A DNA stretch of 64,000 nucleotides from Halalkalibacter hemicellulosilyticusJCM 9152 (GCF_000513115.1 NZ_BAUU01000006.1:1-64000), one strand, 5' to 3'; counted from the stretch's first letter, positions 1 through 10,052 are shown. Numbers and translations: made by a program. Notes: generated from the letters alone by a model not told the origin.

Positions 1-124
1 CCTTTCATAGTTAAATTAGAATGTACAGAGATTGTGCAAGATTAACTTTCAAGCAATATCTAAGAGCTAATCATGATTTTACCTCCCTGGGAATAAGGTT
101 AGTTAAAAACAGAGGGTGATTTGA

Positions 125-745
125 ATGCAAAGCTGGCTTCCTTTAACATTTATGATTGTCGAAAAAAGAACGGGTGAAAATAAGTCCATTTCCTATCCTC
201 AAGCGATAGGGATGGCTGATTATTTGTGGCAACAGACGATGAATGAGCGAATAGCTCATGAAGCTGAAAGGATGAAACAGCAGCAGGTGGGTGATACACC
301 TTCAACCGTTGTTGAGATGATCGGACGATTTGAATTGAAAAATAATCAACGTGAGGTGCTTAGCCTTTCCTTGTCAAATTACACATATCATGAAAAAGCT
401 GCACATGGTATGACACTCATGCATTCATTAACGTTTGACCTTGCGAGCAAGCAAGAATGTCAGCTACATAGTTTATTTAAGCCAGGAAGTAACTATGTTG
501 ATAGGCTGTCAGAATTAATTGCTCTGCAAATAAAGGAGCGGGATATCCCACTTCTTGATGGTTTTTCCGTCATTCAGCCGAACCAAGCCTTTTACATGGC
601 TGATAAGACGTTAGTTATTTATTTTCAATTGTATGAAATTAGTCCTTATGTAGTAGGCTTTCCGATGTTTCCGATCTCTGTATTTGCTCTTCAAGATATC
701 ATAAATGTACACGGGCCACTTGGCCGAATGGCTGTGAATCAATGA
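125..745 (+). CDS. DUF3298-like protein
   Basis: 206 aa with no signal peptide or membrane segment visible. The C-terminal half (about residues 85-200) resembles the DUF3298 fold found in RsiV and PdaC: a hydrophobic 'LTFDL' strand, a 'LIALQI' stretch, then 'FYMADKTLVIYFQLYEISPYVVG', which is cited here only by its core 'VIYFQLYEISPY'. The N-terminal part looks like the DUF4163-type companion region. In RsiV this domain binds lysozyme outside the cell; here the lack of an export signal argues against assuming that role. The ATG follows 'agagggtga', a reasonable ribosome site. It is a single-gene unit ending in a shared terminator. Function is unknown; the family assignment is moderately sure. 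Confidence 0.7.
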   Translation: MQSWLPLTFMIVEKRTGENKSISYPQAIGMADYLWQQTMNERIAHEAERMKQQQVGDTPSTVVEMIGRFELKNNQREVLSLSLSNYTYHEKAAHGMTLMHSLTFDLASKQECQLHSLFKPGSNYVDRLSELIALQIKERDIPLLDGFSVIQPNQAFYMADKTLVIYFQLYEISPYVVGFPMFPISVFALQDIINVHGPLGRMAVNQ

Positions 746-754
746 AATGAAAAT

Positions 755-800
755 GAGGTTGTTCTCAACGTTCTAGTTGAAAGAAGGAACAACCTCTTTA
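755..800. terminator. Bidirectional terminator
   Basis: A perfect 10-bp stem, gaggttgttc (755-764) pairing with gaacaacctc (787-796), followed by ttt. It lies between two convergent genes (stops at 745 and 812), so it can serve both strands. Confidence 0.8.
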
Positions 801-811
801 ACCGTTCATAG

Positions 812-2398
812 TTATCTAATCAGAGATTCAAGCTCTTCATAGAGAGCCTCTGCCGTTTCAAAGCCTGTTATCGTTAAAATATCTTCATCATAATCATCGA
901 CTATAGATGGATCGGCTCCATAATCAAGTAAGAGTATAGCTGTTTCAAAATCTTCAAGTTCTAATGCGAAATATAGAGGTGTTGTTCCCATCGCCATTAA
1001 ATTAGGGTCAGCGTCATTCTCCAATAATAATTCTGTTATTGTGAAGTATTCATATTGAATGGAGTAGACGAGTGGAGAGACATCATAATCATTAAGCATA
1101 TTGACATCAGCACCATACTCAATTAATTTGTTAACGGCAGCTTTGTTTTCGTAAAAGATGGCCGTTTGTAATGCGTGATCTGTGCTGCTTTGCGAATTAG
1201 GGTCAGCACCGGCGTTGAGAAGTAGGTGGAATGCAGTCGGTGAATCGAATTGAATGCTATACTGTAGAGCTGTATACCCTAATTCGTCCGCCTCTTCTAA
1301 ATCGGCACCATCGTTTATAAGTGTTTCTAATGATTGATAATCACTCATTAGAATAGGATCGAATAGTTCAGTTCGCTTGTACTCATATTCAAACTCGTCC
1401 TCTTCTTTAGAAACTTCTTCATATTGTTCGTCCTCTTCGATCGTGGACATAGCTTGTTGGGAAGAAGGTCCGGGATCACGATCCGCCTCTTCTCTTTCAT
1501 CTACTGAACTGGCTGATGAATCTCCGTATACAAAGGATGAGACGGTTAAGCCAATTGGGATGAGAATGATGATGAGTATGTAAATTCCAAAGCAAGTCGC
1601 TAGCCCAGTAATAATCGGTCCGTATCGTTGCTCATACACGTAGCCGTCTGTTGACCCTGAGAACAGGGCGATGGACTGAATTCGTTTAGGTGTCAATGGA
1701 TGACTTGAGAAGATTTCACTTAACCATACTCCAAAATGGGATTCTGTTTCGATCTGTTGACGATAAGCAACTGTATTGACATCTTTGAAGAGTACTTTGC
1801 CTATACCTAATATCGTTAAAGCACGTTTGGCCGCTTCAGGATTTTGAATGATGTAAGTCGCTTCACGATCACATGTGTACTCACACGCACGACTATACGC
1901 TTGAGATAGAATAGGAATAAGTCTAGCAGGTGTGACAAGGATGCTTTTCCATACGTGATGATGCTTTATATGGGCTAGCTCGTGAGCAATGATAAAGTCT
2001 AGCTCCTCCTCATTCTGTTGACGTGCTAATTCAAAAGCTTCAGAGTATATAACAACCATGTTATTGCCCCAAAAGCGTGTAGCAAACGCGTTTAAGATCC
2101 CCATTGATTCGATGACAAACATATCTGGTACTTTCTTAATATTCATTTCTTGGCAGTAATGTACAAGCTTTTGATGAATGTCTGGAAATTGAGATTCGGT
2201 TATTTTCACCCCATTTCCTTTAATAGATCCTAAAGATATTAACTTATAAAAAGTGAGTAAGAAGAAAATGGCGAGTAAAATAATGATCCCAAGTAATTGG
2301 GTCATGAAAAGGATGAACAAATACACAGTTATGCTAAAGATGACACTTAAGATAAAATAAATCGTTTCTTTTTCAGATTTAATTTCGGTTTGATTCAA
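812..2398 (-). CDS. M48 metallopeptidase with C-terminal ankyrin repeats
   Basis: Predicted membrane zinc peptidase of the M48 (HtpX/Ste24) type, 528 aa from a TTG start at 2398. Two N-terminal membrane segments lie at about residues 10-60. The zinc motif HELAH is near residue 138 and a third ligand, the Glu of 'CEYTCDREA', near 171. Another membrane segment is at about 265-290, then an acidic linker, then about four ankyrin repeats (345-520) with the typical 'GADPN' and 'G.TPL' turns. The start was chosen because 'ggag' sits 8 bases upstream. The same frame stays open to a TTG at 2602 (596 aa), but no ribosome site precedes it. M48 peptidases handle membrane-protein quality control. The ankyrin tail would presumably recruit a protein partner or substrate; the fusion is unusual for Bacillus. 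Confidence 0.8.
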   Translation of the reverse strand: MNQTEIKSEKETIYFILSVIFSITVYLFILFMTQLLGIIILLAIFFLLTFYKLISLGSIKGNGVKITESQFPDIHQKLVHYCQEMNIKKVPDMFVIESMGILNAFATRFWGNNMVVIYSEAFELARQQNEEELDFIIAHELAHIKHHHVWKSILVTPARLIPILSQAYSRACEYTCDREATYIIQNPEAAKRALTILGIGKVLFKDVNTVAYRQQIETESHFGVWLSEIFSSHPLTPKRIQSIALFSGSTDGYVYEQRYGPIITGLATCFGIYILIIILIPIGLTVSSFVYGDSSASSVDEREEADRDPGPSSQQAMSTIEEDEQYEEVSKEEDEFEYEYKRTELFDPILMSDYQSLETLINDGADLEEADELGYTALQYSIQFDSPTAFHLLLNAGADPNSQSSTDHALQTAIFYENKAAVNKLIEYGADVNMLNDYDVSPLVYSIQYEYFTITELLLENDADPNLMAMGTTPLYFALELEDFETAILLLDYGADPSIVDDYDEDILTITGFETAEALYEELESLIR

Positions 2399-2674
2399 CA
2401 CATCCACTCCAATCAAATATTTCTTTGTTATGAAACTTTTACCAGTCATTATTTTACAAAGAGAATAATCAAACGTATATAGTGCGACCTTACTTAAAAA
2501 ATGGATGAATAAGTAAAAAGTAGTTTGTGTCTGTTTGAGGGTGGGTATAAAGTAGTGATAATAGATGGTTGTCAATGAAAAAGGAGACAGGAACTTTTTC
2601 AATTACTTGCATAGACTGTGCATGACGTTTTGTACGTGATAAACTAAATGCAAGTATAAACTCGGAGGAAAAGG

Positions 2675-3508
2675 ATGCGGATTTTTCGAATTCTAAATAA
2701 TAATGCGATCGTGGTTATTGATGGACCGCGTGAGAAGATTGTGCTGGGAAAAGGCATTGCCTTTCAGAAAAAGAATAATGATATTGTCCCAAAGCATAAA
2801 ATTGAGAAAGTTTTTGTTCTACATGAGCAATCGTCAGAAAAATTCCAGCAACTTTTGAAGACGTTACCAGAGGCTCATATTGAGCTTGCCGAACAGATTA
2901 TTAGTTACGCAGAAGGTCATTTAGAAGCCCCTTTAAATGATCATATTCATATTGCTTTAACAGATCATTTGTCATTTGCCTTAGAAAGAATCGAGCAAGG
3001 CTTTTCGATTCAAAATAAACTGACAAATGAAATAAAATTTCTATATAAAAAAGAATTCGAAGTTGGTTTATGGGCAAAAAAAGAAATTAAACGAAAGCTA
3101 CAAGTTGACATCCCTCTTGATGAGGTTGCCCATATTGCTCTGCACGTTCATACAGCTAAGATGGACAGCCCATCGATGAATGAATCGTTACAAACGGCTA
3201 CGATTTTACGTGATTTTGTTGAGCAGGTGCAACAAGTAGCTGGATTAACAATCGAGGAAACAAGTATTAATTATCAGCGCCTCATTACTCATTTGCGTTT
3301 TGCATTAAATCGAATACAAAAGGGTAATGAGATTGAGCCTATTGATGAAGAGATGCTGGCTTTAATTCAGAAGAAATATGAAAAGGCTTATCTCTACTCA
3401 AGTGAGGTCATCAAACACTTGAATCAAGAGTATGAATTGAATTTTCCGCCAGCAGAGGTTGCTTACATTGCTTTACATATTCAAAGGCTAATAAGGAGTG
3501 AATCATAA
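2675..3508 (+). CDS. sacT: BglG/LicT-family sucrose operon antiterminator
   Basis: 277 aa RNA-binding antiterminator. Residues 1-56 form the CAT RNA-binding domain ('MRIFRILNNNAIVV', 'GKGIAFQKK'). Two PRD domains follow (about 65-170 and 171-277), carrying the conserved phosphorylatable histidines in 'LTDHLSFAL', 'ALHVHT', 'ITHLRFALNR' and 'ALHIQRL'. Members of this family bind a RAT hairpin and prevent transcription termination when the PTS sugar is present. A RAT overlapping a terminator lies just downstream (3576-3687), ahead of the sucrose EIIBC gene, so the target is almost certainly this sucrose operon. The ATG follows 'cggagga'. The name sacT rests on genomic context; LicT and SacY have the same architecture. 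Confidence 0.9.
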   Translation: MRIFRILNNNAIVVIDGPREKIVLGKGIAFQKKNNDIVPKHKIEKVFVLHEQSSEKFQQLLKTLPEAHIELAEQIISYAEGHLEAPLNDHIHIALTDHLSFALERIEQGFSIQNKLTNEIKFLYKKEFEVGLWAKKEIKRKLQVDIPLDEVAHIALHVHTAKMDSPSMNESLQTATILRDFVEQVQQVAGLTIEETSINYQRLITHLRFALNRIQKGNEIEPIDEEMLALIQKKYEKAYLYSSEVIKHLNQEYELNFPPAEVAYIALHIQRLIRSES

Positions 3509-3516
3509 CGTGGTGG

Positions 3517-3545
3517 TTGACGTCGACTTTATTCTATTGTAGAAT
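3517..3545 (+). promoter_or_regulatory. Sigma-A-type promoter of the sucrose operon
   Basis: TTGACG (3517-3522), a 17-bp spacer, and TAGAAT (3540-3545). It starts 9 bases after the sacT stop and about 30 bp ahead of the RAT element, which is the expected place for the promoter of an antitermination-controlled operon. Confidence 0.7.
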
Positions 3546-3575
3546 AGTTTTCAAATTATCCAAACTTTATATTGG

Positions 3576-3687
3576 GGATTGTGACTGGTGATGCAGGCAA
3601 GACCTAGAATACGTAAGTGACAGAGTGGCTTACATGATTTACGCTACTCGTCTGTCCTTTTATGTATTTTAGGTCTTGCCTTTTTTT
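3576..3687 (+). promoter_or_regulatory. RAT antiterminator / terminator switch (SacT target)
   Basis: The 29-nt stretch at 3576-3604 begins ggattgtgactgg and ends gcaggcaagacc, which is the RAT consensus of the sac/lic family. Its 3' end is the 5' arm (ggcaagacct, 3596-3605) of a long terminator whose other arm is aggtcttgcc (3671-3680), followed by seven T. The two structures are mutually exclusive, so bound SacT would allow read-through into the sucrose genes. Confidence 0.9.
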
Positions 3688-3778
3688 GTTTGTCTGAGAA
3701 TAGACAAGTGGATAAAGTACGGGGATGAACCGGTTTGCTAGTCATATTCAAAAAGAGAAAAACAGGGAGAGTGATCGT

Positions 3779-5149
3779 ATGAATTACAATGAGGTTGCTA
3801 AGCAGCTTACTTCGCTTTTAGGAGGAAAAGAAAACATCGTAAGTGCGACACATTGTGCAACGCGTCTTCGTTTAGTGATTGAGGATGAGAGTCAAATTGA
3901 TACGGAGGCGATTGAAGAATTAGAAGGAGTGAAAGGGGCTTTTTCAAGCTCTGGCCAGTTTCAAATCATTTTTGGAACGGGAACGGTCAACAAAGTATTT
4001 ACACACTTTGCTCCTCTTGTTGGAGTCAGTACAGGTGAAGACGAAGAAAAGCCTGCTTCACACGGGGATGCGGCGAAAAGAAAAATGAATCCACTTGCTA
4101 GGTTTGCTAGAACGCTTTCTAATATTTTTGTACCAATCATCCTGCAATTGTCGCAGCTGGGATGTTAATGGGCTTGCTTGGATTAATGGAGACTTATAAT
4201 TGGGTAGATACTGAGAGTGGTCTGTTTGTTTTGCTTGATATGTTTTCTTCGGCATCGTTTATTATTCTACCAATATTAATTGGATATAGTGCAGCGAAGG
4301 AATTTGGGGGTAATACGTATTTAGGTGCGGTCATTGGTGGAATTATGATACATCCTGAGTTACTTAATCCGTGGGGGCTTTCAGATGCACAGCCTGCTAC
4401 ATTGGACTTTTTCGGTTTTGGTGTAGAGATGCTTGGTTATCAAGGGACGGTTATTCCCGTGCTACTAACCGTTTATGTGATGGCGAAAATTGAAAAGGGT
4501 TTACGTAAGGTGATTCCCAATGTTGTGGATTTGCTGTTAACACCTTTTTTAACGGTGATCTTTACTGGATTTGTAGCGATGCTCGTCATTGGGCCATTAG
4601 GAAGAGCGTTAGGGAATGGCATCACTGCTTTTCTTGATTTCATATATGGGACAGCGGGGCCAATTGCGGGCTGATTTTCGGTGGCTTGTACTCGACAATT
4701 GTTTTAACGGGGGTTCACCATAGTTTCATGCGATTGAAGCCGAATTACTCGTTAATATTGGTGGAAACTATTTATTACCGATCTGGGCAATGGCTAATAT
4801 TGCTCAAGGGGGAGCAACATTAGCAGTCTTCTTCAAAACAAAGGTAAAGAAAACGAAGGAAATTGCTTTGCCAGCGGCTGTATCATCCTTTCTCGGTATA
4901 ACGGAGCCGGCCATTTTCGGAGTTAATTTAAAATACCGCCGGCCATTTATTGGAGCAGCGATCGGTGGAGCTCTTGGTGGAGCGTATGTCGTCTTTACAC
5001 AAGTGATGGCCAACGGGATCGGGATTACAGGGGTTCCATTATTTGCGATCGTTCAAGACCCATTAAATTATGCAATTGCCTTTTTAATTGCCCTATCGAC
5101 AGCGTTTATTGCTACACTATTGTTAGGATGGGATGAAGAGAAAAAGTAA
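3779..5149 (+). pseudogene. sacP: Sucrose-specific PTS EIIBC, broken by three 1-base deletions
   Basis: Sucrose uptake and phosphorylation permease. The EIIB domain has its phospho-cysteine in 'ATHCATRLR' and is followed by the multi-span EIIC domain. The ATG at 3779 follows 'gggaga'; an upstream in-frame start at 3725 adds 18 residues unlike the family. Three frame breaks occur: near 4141 (one C missing, restoring 'VPIIPAIVAAGM'), near 4669 (one G missing, restoring 'GPIAGLIFGG') and near 4727 (one C missing, restoring 'HHSFHAIEAE'). Restoring the bases gives one continuous protein of about 457 aa. There is no EIIA domain, so a separate EIIA is needed. It sits between the RAT switch and scrK. 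Probably intact in the cell and damaged in the sequence. Confidence 0.88.
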
Positions 5150-5183
5150 GGTTCACTTCATTCAATGATTGGAGGATGCATAG

Positions 5184-6131
5184 ATGAGAAAAGGAATTAT
5201 GTCACTTGGAGAAGCTTTAATTGATTTTATTCCGCTAGATCAGACAAATATGACGTATCAAAAGAGTCCCGGTGGTGCACCGGCGAATGTAGCTGTTGGC
5301 GTAGCACGCCTAGGGGTCCCTTCGACGTTTGTTGGGAAGGTTGGTGACGATGTGTTAGGGCGCTTTTTACAAGAAACGCTAGAGCAGTATGGGGTACAGA
5401 CACATTCGTTAACGTTCTCAAAGGAAGTTCGTACAGGAGCCGTTTTTGTAACAAATGCCGAGGACGGTGAGCGCCATTTTGATTTTTATATTAACCCGAG
5501 CGCTGATCGATTCCTTTCTGTTGCAGATTTGATAAATGAGGATTTTGATACACATAAGCTGCTTCATTTTGGCTCCATTTCAATGATCGGAAGTCCGGCG
5601 AAGGAAGCGACGAAACAAGCCGTTAAGCTTGCACGAGAAAGAGGAATGATCGTCTCCTACGACCCGAATTTGCGCTTAGCGCTATGGAAATCTGAGGAGC
5701 ATGCTCGATCGACGATTCAGTCTATGCTTCCTCAAGCAGATGTACTTAAACTGTCTGAGGAGGAGTTATCATTTTTAACCGGTGAAGCGGATATTGAACA
5801 TGGGCTGAACGTGTTAAAAGAATACGATATTCCTCTGATTTTTATTACGTTAGGAGCAGAGGGAAGCTATGTTTCTACATGCGATGGAGTGAAGCATGTA
5901 CCAGCTATGAGTGTGAAAGCGATTGATACGACTGGTGCAGGGGATGCGTTTGTATCGGGGATCTTGTATCAGCTTCATGAATATGATGGAAGCTTGAGGT
6001 CGTTATCGGTCGATCAAGTAGCAGAGATGGCTACTTTTGCTGCGGTGTCTGGAGGTTTAGCTGCATCGACGAAAGGGGCGATGACGGCATTACCAACCTT
6101 ACGAGAAGTAGAAAAACGATTAAGTAGGTGA
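5184..6131 (+). CDS. scrK: Fructokinase, PfkB family
   Basis: 315 aa ATP-dependent sugar kinase. It shows the N-terminal 'GEALIDFIP', the first PfkB signature region 'GGAPANVAVGVARLG', and the second signature 'DTTGAGDAFVSGIL' (about residues 250-263), which holds the catalytic Asp and anion hole. In sucrose operons it phosphorylates the fructose released by sucrose-6-phosphate hydrolase. It lies 34 bases after the EIIBC gene and 4 bases before the hydrolase gene, so it is co-transcribed. The ATG is preceded by 'ggagg'. Specificity for fructose follows from operon context. Confidence 0.92.
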   Translation: MRKGIMSLGEALIDFIPLDQTNMTYQKSPGGAPANVAVGVARLGVPSTFVGKVGDDVLGRFLQETLEQYGVQTHSLTFSKEVRTGAVFVTNAEDGERHFDFYINPSADRFLSVADLINEDFDTHKLLHFGSISMIGSPAKEATKQAVKLARERGMIVSYDPNLRLALWKSEEHARSTIQSMLPQADVLKLSEEELSFLTGEADIEHGLNVLKEYDIPLIFITLGAEGSYVSTCDGVKHVPAMSVKAIDTTGAGDAFVSGILYQLHEYDGSLRSLSVDQVAEMATFAAVSGGLAASTKGAMTALPTLREVEKRLSR

Positions 6132-6135
6132 GGAA

Positions 6136-7587
6136 ATGACGAACGATCAGAAGCTACGTGTCCAAGTAACGGAAGAGATCGATAAGCATAAGGGCATAGT
6201 GGAGAAGGATCCGCACCGACTTCACTATCATCTTATGCCGCCAGTCGGTTTGTTGAATGATCCTAATGGGTTTATCCAATGGAGAGGGACCTATCATTTA
6301 TTTTATCAGTGGATGCCATTTAAAACGGATCATGGAGCTAAATTTTGGGGACATTATACGTCAAAGGATTTAGTGAATTGGCAGCATGAAGAGGTGGCTC
6401 TTACCCCAGCAGAATGGTTTGAAAAAAATGGCTGCTACTCAGGTAGTGCGATTGAGCATGAAGGGAAGCTCTACTTGTTTTATACGGGGAATGTGAAGAA
6501 TGAGCATGGAAAACGTGAATCGTATCAATGCTTAGCGACTTCTCACGACGGTAGCCATTTTAAAAAGCATGGTCCGGTCACCACACTTCCTGACGGTTTT
6601 ACAGCACACTTTCGCGACCCGAAGGTTTGGCAGCAGGGTGATCGTTACTTTATGGTCATTGGTGCACAAACAGAGACACTAAAAGGGGCGATTGTTCTTT
6701 TTCAATCAGATGATCTAATAGATTGGAAATGGGTTCGCATGCTTACAGGTGGGGACTCAGGAGCGTTAGCTGATTTTGGTTATATGTTTGAATGTCCAGA
6801 TTTGTTCCACCTTGATGGGAAGGACGTTCTCGTCTTTTCTCCTCAGGGCTTAAAGCCGGATGGTATGAAGTATCATAATGTCTACCAAGCTGGTTATACA
6901 GTCGGAGTGTTTGATCCAACAACAGGAATGTATGAGCATGATGAGTTTACTGAGCTTGATCGTGGCTTTGATTTCTATGCTCCGCAAACAACCGTCGATG
7001 ATCAAGGGCGACGGCTATTGTTTGCTTGGATGAGTGTCCCTGATCAAGATGAGCAGATGCATCCGACGATTACGTATAAATGGCTTCATACGATGACGCT
7101 TCCACGTGAGCTACAGATCAATGGAGATAAGCTCTATCAAGTTCCAGTGAAAGAGCTTGAAGATCTTCGAAAGGGTGATGCTGTTGTAGAGGAAGTGTTA
7201 CTCGCCAATACTATCAAGCAGGCTGAGAGAGCTTATGGGCAGGCATTTGAGCTTTTAATAGAAAAGATGGAGCTTGATGAGGGTTGGTTTGAGATGACGA
7301 TTCGTCATGCTGTACGAATCGTTTATTCAAGTGAGCAACGAGTATTGACGTTAGAGCGGAAAAGCTATGTTGATGGTGTCATAGAGAAGCGACAATGTGA
7401 GCTAGACCATCTAAGTAACTTGCGTTTATTTGTAGATACCTCGTCCATTGAATTATTTATAAATGATGGTGCGGAAGTCTTTACAGCTCGTTTCTATCCT
7501 TCGCCAAACGATGATCAAATGGTTTTCGGTTCGTCTAGCACATGCAGATTTTGGGTGAAAAGGTGGGAGCTAGATAAGGTATTTTAA
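6136..7587 (+). CDS. sacA: Sucrose-6-phosphate hydrolase, GH32
   Basis: 483 aa cytoplasmic glycoside hydrolase of family 32, cleaving sucrose 6-phosphate to glucose 6-phosphate and fructose. The nucleophile motif 'LLNDPNGF' lies near residue 41, the transition-state stabiliser 'FRDPK' near 161, and the acid/base motif 'ECPDLF' near 218. The five-bladed propeller is followed by a C-terminal beta-sandwich with 'SIELFINDG'. Length is normal for the family, and there is no signal peptide. It is the last gene of the sucrose operon and is followed by a terminator. The start follows 'gtgagga'. Confidence 0.94.
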   Translation: MTNDQKLRVQVTEEIDKHKGIVEKDPHRLHYHLMPPVGLLNDPNGFIQWRGTYHLFYQWMPFKTDHGAKFWGHYTSKDLVNWQHEEVALTPAEWFEKNGCYSGSAIEHEGKLYLFYTGNVKNEHGKRESYQCLATSHDGSHFKKHGPVTTLPDGFTAHFRDPKVWQQGDRYFMVIGAQTETLKGAIVLFQSDDLIDWKWVRMLTGGDSGALADFGYMFECPDLFHLDGKDVLVFSPQGLKPDGMKYHNVYQAGYTVGVFDPTTGMYEHDEFTELDRGFDFYAPQTTVDDQGRRLLFAWMSVPDQDEQMHPTITYKWLHTMTLPRELQINGDKLYQVPVKELEDLRKGDAVVEEVLLANTIKQAERAYGQAFELLIEKMELDEGWFEMTIRHAVRIVYSSEQRVLTLERKSYVDGVIEKRQCELDHLSNLRLFVDTSSIELFINDGAEVFTARFYPSPNDDQMVFGSSSTCRFWVKRWELDKVF

Positions 7588-7633
7588 AACTGGAAAAGTT
7601 TGATTTTCAACTTTTTTGATGTCCTCTTCTAAT

Positions 7634-7685
7634 AAAAGGAGCCTAAAAGGGATTTTATTGACCGTTTAAGGCTCCTCTTTTCTTT
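7634..7685 (+). terminator. Terminator of the sucrose operon
   Basis: Arms aaaggagcctaaa (about 7635-7647) and tttaaggctcct (7665-7676, with one bulge), then a T-rich tail (ctttt cttttag). Confidence 0.75.
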
Positions 7686-7807
7686 TAGTAATGTTTCTCA
7701 GTTCAATTGCAAAGTTTTCGTCTTTTTTCGACAAAAAAACACAAACCCCCCCATGATTTATAGTATGATTATTTACGTAATGATTTTATAATTTTGGGAG
7801 GTATACT

Positions 7808-9859
7808 ATGAACTTATTTCGAGCGATTAAGAGTATCCGAGTTAAATTAATGATTTTGTTTATTCCGCTCATCTTTCTTTCTTCCTTGTTAATAACGACC
7901 TTTATCTTTCTCGATGCTAGAGAGGAATTAACGGATTTAACGATGGAACGAGTGGATAATCGGCTTTTATACATAGCTGAGCAAATGAATAATGAATTTA
8001 ATATGAATGAGCAGGTTGCCAAAAGTATTCGTTCCTTGTACACCGTCAATGAATTGACAATATTGAAGCAAGAGTATCGTGAATTCATGGAATCGATTGT
8101 AGCTCTCAATGAGAATACGCTAGGAGCAGGAATTTGGTTAGAGCCATTTGTAATAGAAGATGAGCAGTATTTTGGTCCTTATGTATATAAAGATGGTGAT
8201 GAAATCATTTATACAGAGGAGTATGAAACAGCTGATTATGATTATCCGAATACGGATTGGTATAGGGAAGCAAAAGCTGTCGGTGAAGAAGGGGTGGCGT
8301 GGACCGATCCATATTACGATGAAGCAACAGGCATTACGATGATTACAACCGCTATCCCCATCTATCAAAATGCCGAATTTGTTGGTGTTGTAACAGCTGA
8401 CTATGATTTAACAACGATTCAAAACCTTGTTGCAGAAGAGTCGCTTGAGCAGTCAGGCTTTTATTCGCTCGTTAGCTCGAACGGTCAATTTATCGCTCAT
8501 GCAGAGCAGAATAGAGTTATGGCAGAAACGATCCATGAGGATGAGACGTTGTTACCATTAAGTGAAGCTGTTACGCAAGCAGAACGAGGCGTAACGACCG
8601 TAACGATGGAACGAGGTGATTGGCAAGCTTATTTTACAACATTTGAGCGAGCAAATTGGAATTTAGTCGCAATGGCTCCCGATCGAGAGTTGTTCCAGGT
8701 AATCCAGTCTTTGTTAATAAAGGCGATCACTATAACAATTGCTGTGATACTAGTTGCTACGGTTGTCATCTTTCTATTTAGTCAGCAGCTATCTAGACAG
8801 GTAGGTCAATTTTTGAACACAATTAGCCAATTAGCAAAAGGTGAGCTGAACACCCGAATCTCCACACAAACAAAAGATGAATTTGGTCAGATGGGACAGC
8901 ATTATAATGAAGCTGTGTCGAAATTAAGTGGAATGATTGAGAAGGTTAGTCAAACATCTGAAGGGGTTGCAGCTAGTGCGGAGCAATTATCGGCGAGTGC
9001 AGATGAGACGAATAAATCTGTTCATGAAGTAACGACAGCTATTGTTGATTTAGCAGAAAATAATAATGAGCAATCAAGCTACAGTGTTCAATTGAATAAG
9101 AGAGCGGATCATATTGTGAATCAGATGCAAAGTATGTCTAATAATATTCAGAAGCTAAAGCAGACAAACGAAGAGCATTCAAAGCTAGCACAAGAGGGAA
9201 ATGAACACGTTCGTGTTGTCGTGAATCAAATGAATGAAATTAATCATCAGGTGAAGGACTCTGCTACGACGATTCATGCGCTCAATCAAAAGTCTGTTAA
9301 AATAGAAGAAATTATATCAATGATTACAAATATTGCTGAACAGACGAATTTGCTAGCTTTAAATGCAGCGATTGAAGCAGCTCGAGCTGGAGAACATGGA
9401 AAAGGGTTTGCGGTTGTTGCAGATGAGGTACGTAAGCTAGCTGAGCAATCAAGTGCGGCCTCTGGTGAGGTGAACCTACTTATACAAGAGATTCAACAAG
9501 GGGTTAATCAATCGGTTGAATATATGGATCGTACGACGAAATCAACAAATTCTGGTATCCTTGTTGTAGAAGAAACGGGTCAAGCGTTTGGGAAGATGGC
9601 TCAGTCGATTGAAGAAGTGCATAGTGTGACAGAAACGTTCTATGAGACAGTGACAAGTATAGTAGAAGAAACAGAGGAGATGAAGCAACTTGTTGAGTCT
9701 GTTAAAGAGCTCTCTTTATCTAATGATGAAAGTGCGCAAAGTGTGTCAGCAGCATCTGAGGAGCAATCTGCGATTATAGAAGAAATGTCAAAAGCGATTT
9801 CTGAACTGGCAAATATGTCAATGGAATTACAGGAAGAGCTTTCTAAGTTTCACGTGTAA
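7808..9859 (+). CDS. Methyl-accepting chemotaxis protein, dCache type
   Basis: 683 aa chemoreceptor. Membrane segment 1 is at about residues 13-35, followed by an extracellular double-Cache ligand domain (40-290, with '[10 protein letters not shown]' and 'GVVTADYDL'), membrane segment 2 (300-325) and HAMP (326-380). The cytoplasmic coiled-coil signalling domain has the highly conserved tip '[19 protein letters not shown]' near 511. dCache domains of this type often bind amino acids or organic acids; the ligand is not identifiable here. It is monocistronic, with 'gggaggt' 5 bases before the ATG and a strong terminator after it. No che genes lie nearby. Confidence 0.93.
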   Translation: MNLFRAIKSIRVKLMILFIPLIFLSSLLITTFIFLDAREELTDLTMERVDNRLLYIAEQMNNEFNMNEQVAKSIRSLYTVNELTILKQEYREFMESIVALNENTLGAGIWLEPFVIEDEQYFGPYVYKDGDEIIYTEEYETADYDYPNTDWYREAKAVGEEGVAWTDPYYDEATGITMITTAIPIYQNAEFVGVVTADYDLTTIQNLVAEESLEQSGFYSLVSSNGQFIAHAEQNRVMAETIHEDETLLPLSEAVTQAERGVTTVTMERGDWQAYFTTFERANWNLVAMAPDRELFQVIQSLLIKAITITIAVILVATVVIFLFSQQLSRQVGQFLNTISQLAKGELNTRISTQTKDEFGQMGQHYNEAVSKLSGMIEKVSQTSEGVAASAEQLSASADETNKSVHEVTTAIVDLAENNNEQSSYSVQLNKRADHIVNQMQSMSNNIQKLKQTNEEHSKLAQEGNEHVRVVVNQMNEINHQVKDSATTIHALNQKSVKIEEIISMITNIAEQTNLLALNAAIEAARAGEHGKGFAVVADEVRKLAEQSSAASGEVNLLIQEIQQGVNQSVEYMDRTTKSTNSGILVVEETGQAFGKMAQSIEEVHSVTETFYETVTSIVEETEEMKQLVESVKELSLSNDESAQSVSAASEEQSAIIEEMSKAISELANMSMELQEELSKFHV

Positions 9860-9870
9860 TGGTTGAGATA

Positions 9871-9918
9871 AATAAGGCTACCTTCTCACTTGTGCCTAAA
9901 GTGAAAGGTAGCCTTATT
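9871..9918 (+). terminator. Terminator after the chemoreceptor gene
   Basis: A long stem, aataaggctacctt.tcact (9871-9890) with agtgaaaggtagccttatt (9900-9918). It is strong and largely self-complementary, so it may work on both strands, though there is little poly-T. Confidence 0.7.
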
Positions 9919-9979
9919 AGCTGTGGGCAAGTATCAAGGGCCCATCAATATATGAATATAGTCTGCCTAAATGCTCCAT

Positions 9980-10007
9980 TTGACAACATATCTAACTATG
10001 TTACTAT
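9980..10007 (+). promoter_or_regulatory. Promoter for the BCCT transporter
   Basis: TTGACA (9980-9985), 16-bp spacer, TACTAT (10002-10007). It lies about 70 bp ahead of the transporter start and immediately upstream of two palindromic operator-like sites. Confidence 0.65.
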
Positions 10008-10023
10008 GAACACAGTCACAAAA

Positions 10024-10052
10024 TGAACATGTTCATAAGATGAATGCGTTCA
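10024..10052 (+). promoter_or_regulatory. Twin palindromic operator candidates
   Basis: TGAACATGTTCA (10024-10035) is a perfect 12-bp palindrome, and TGAATGCGTTCA (10041-10052) repeats it with central changes, 17 bp centre to centre. They lie just downstream of the -10 box, where a repressor would block transcription. The TetR regulator at 13788-14480 is a candidate binder (inference). Confidence 0.55.

Noticed and set aside
1-124. Short minus-strand ORF after a good ribosome site near 85
   Set aside because: It stops after four codons.
1377-1583. Ser-rich ORF opposite the M48 gene
   Set aside because: It is the antisense shadow of the acidic linker, without a ribosome site or family match.
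4141-4727. Programmed ribosomal frameshifting in the sucrose EIIBC gene
   Set aside because: Three shifts in one gene without slippery heptamers, and the same kind of break in eight unrelated genes, favour missing bases.
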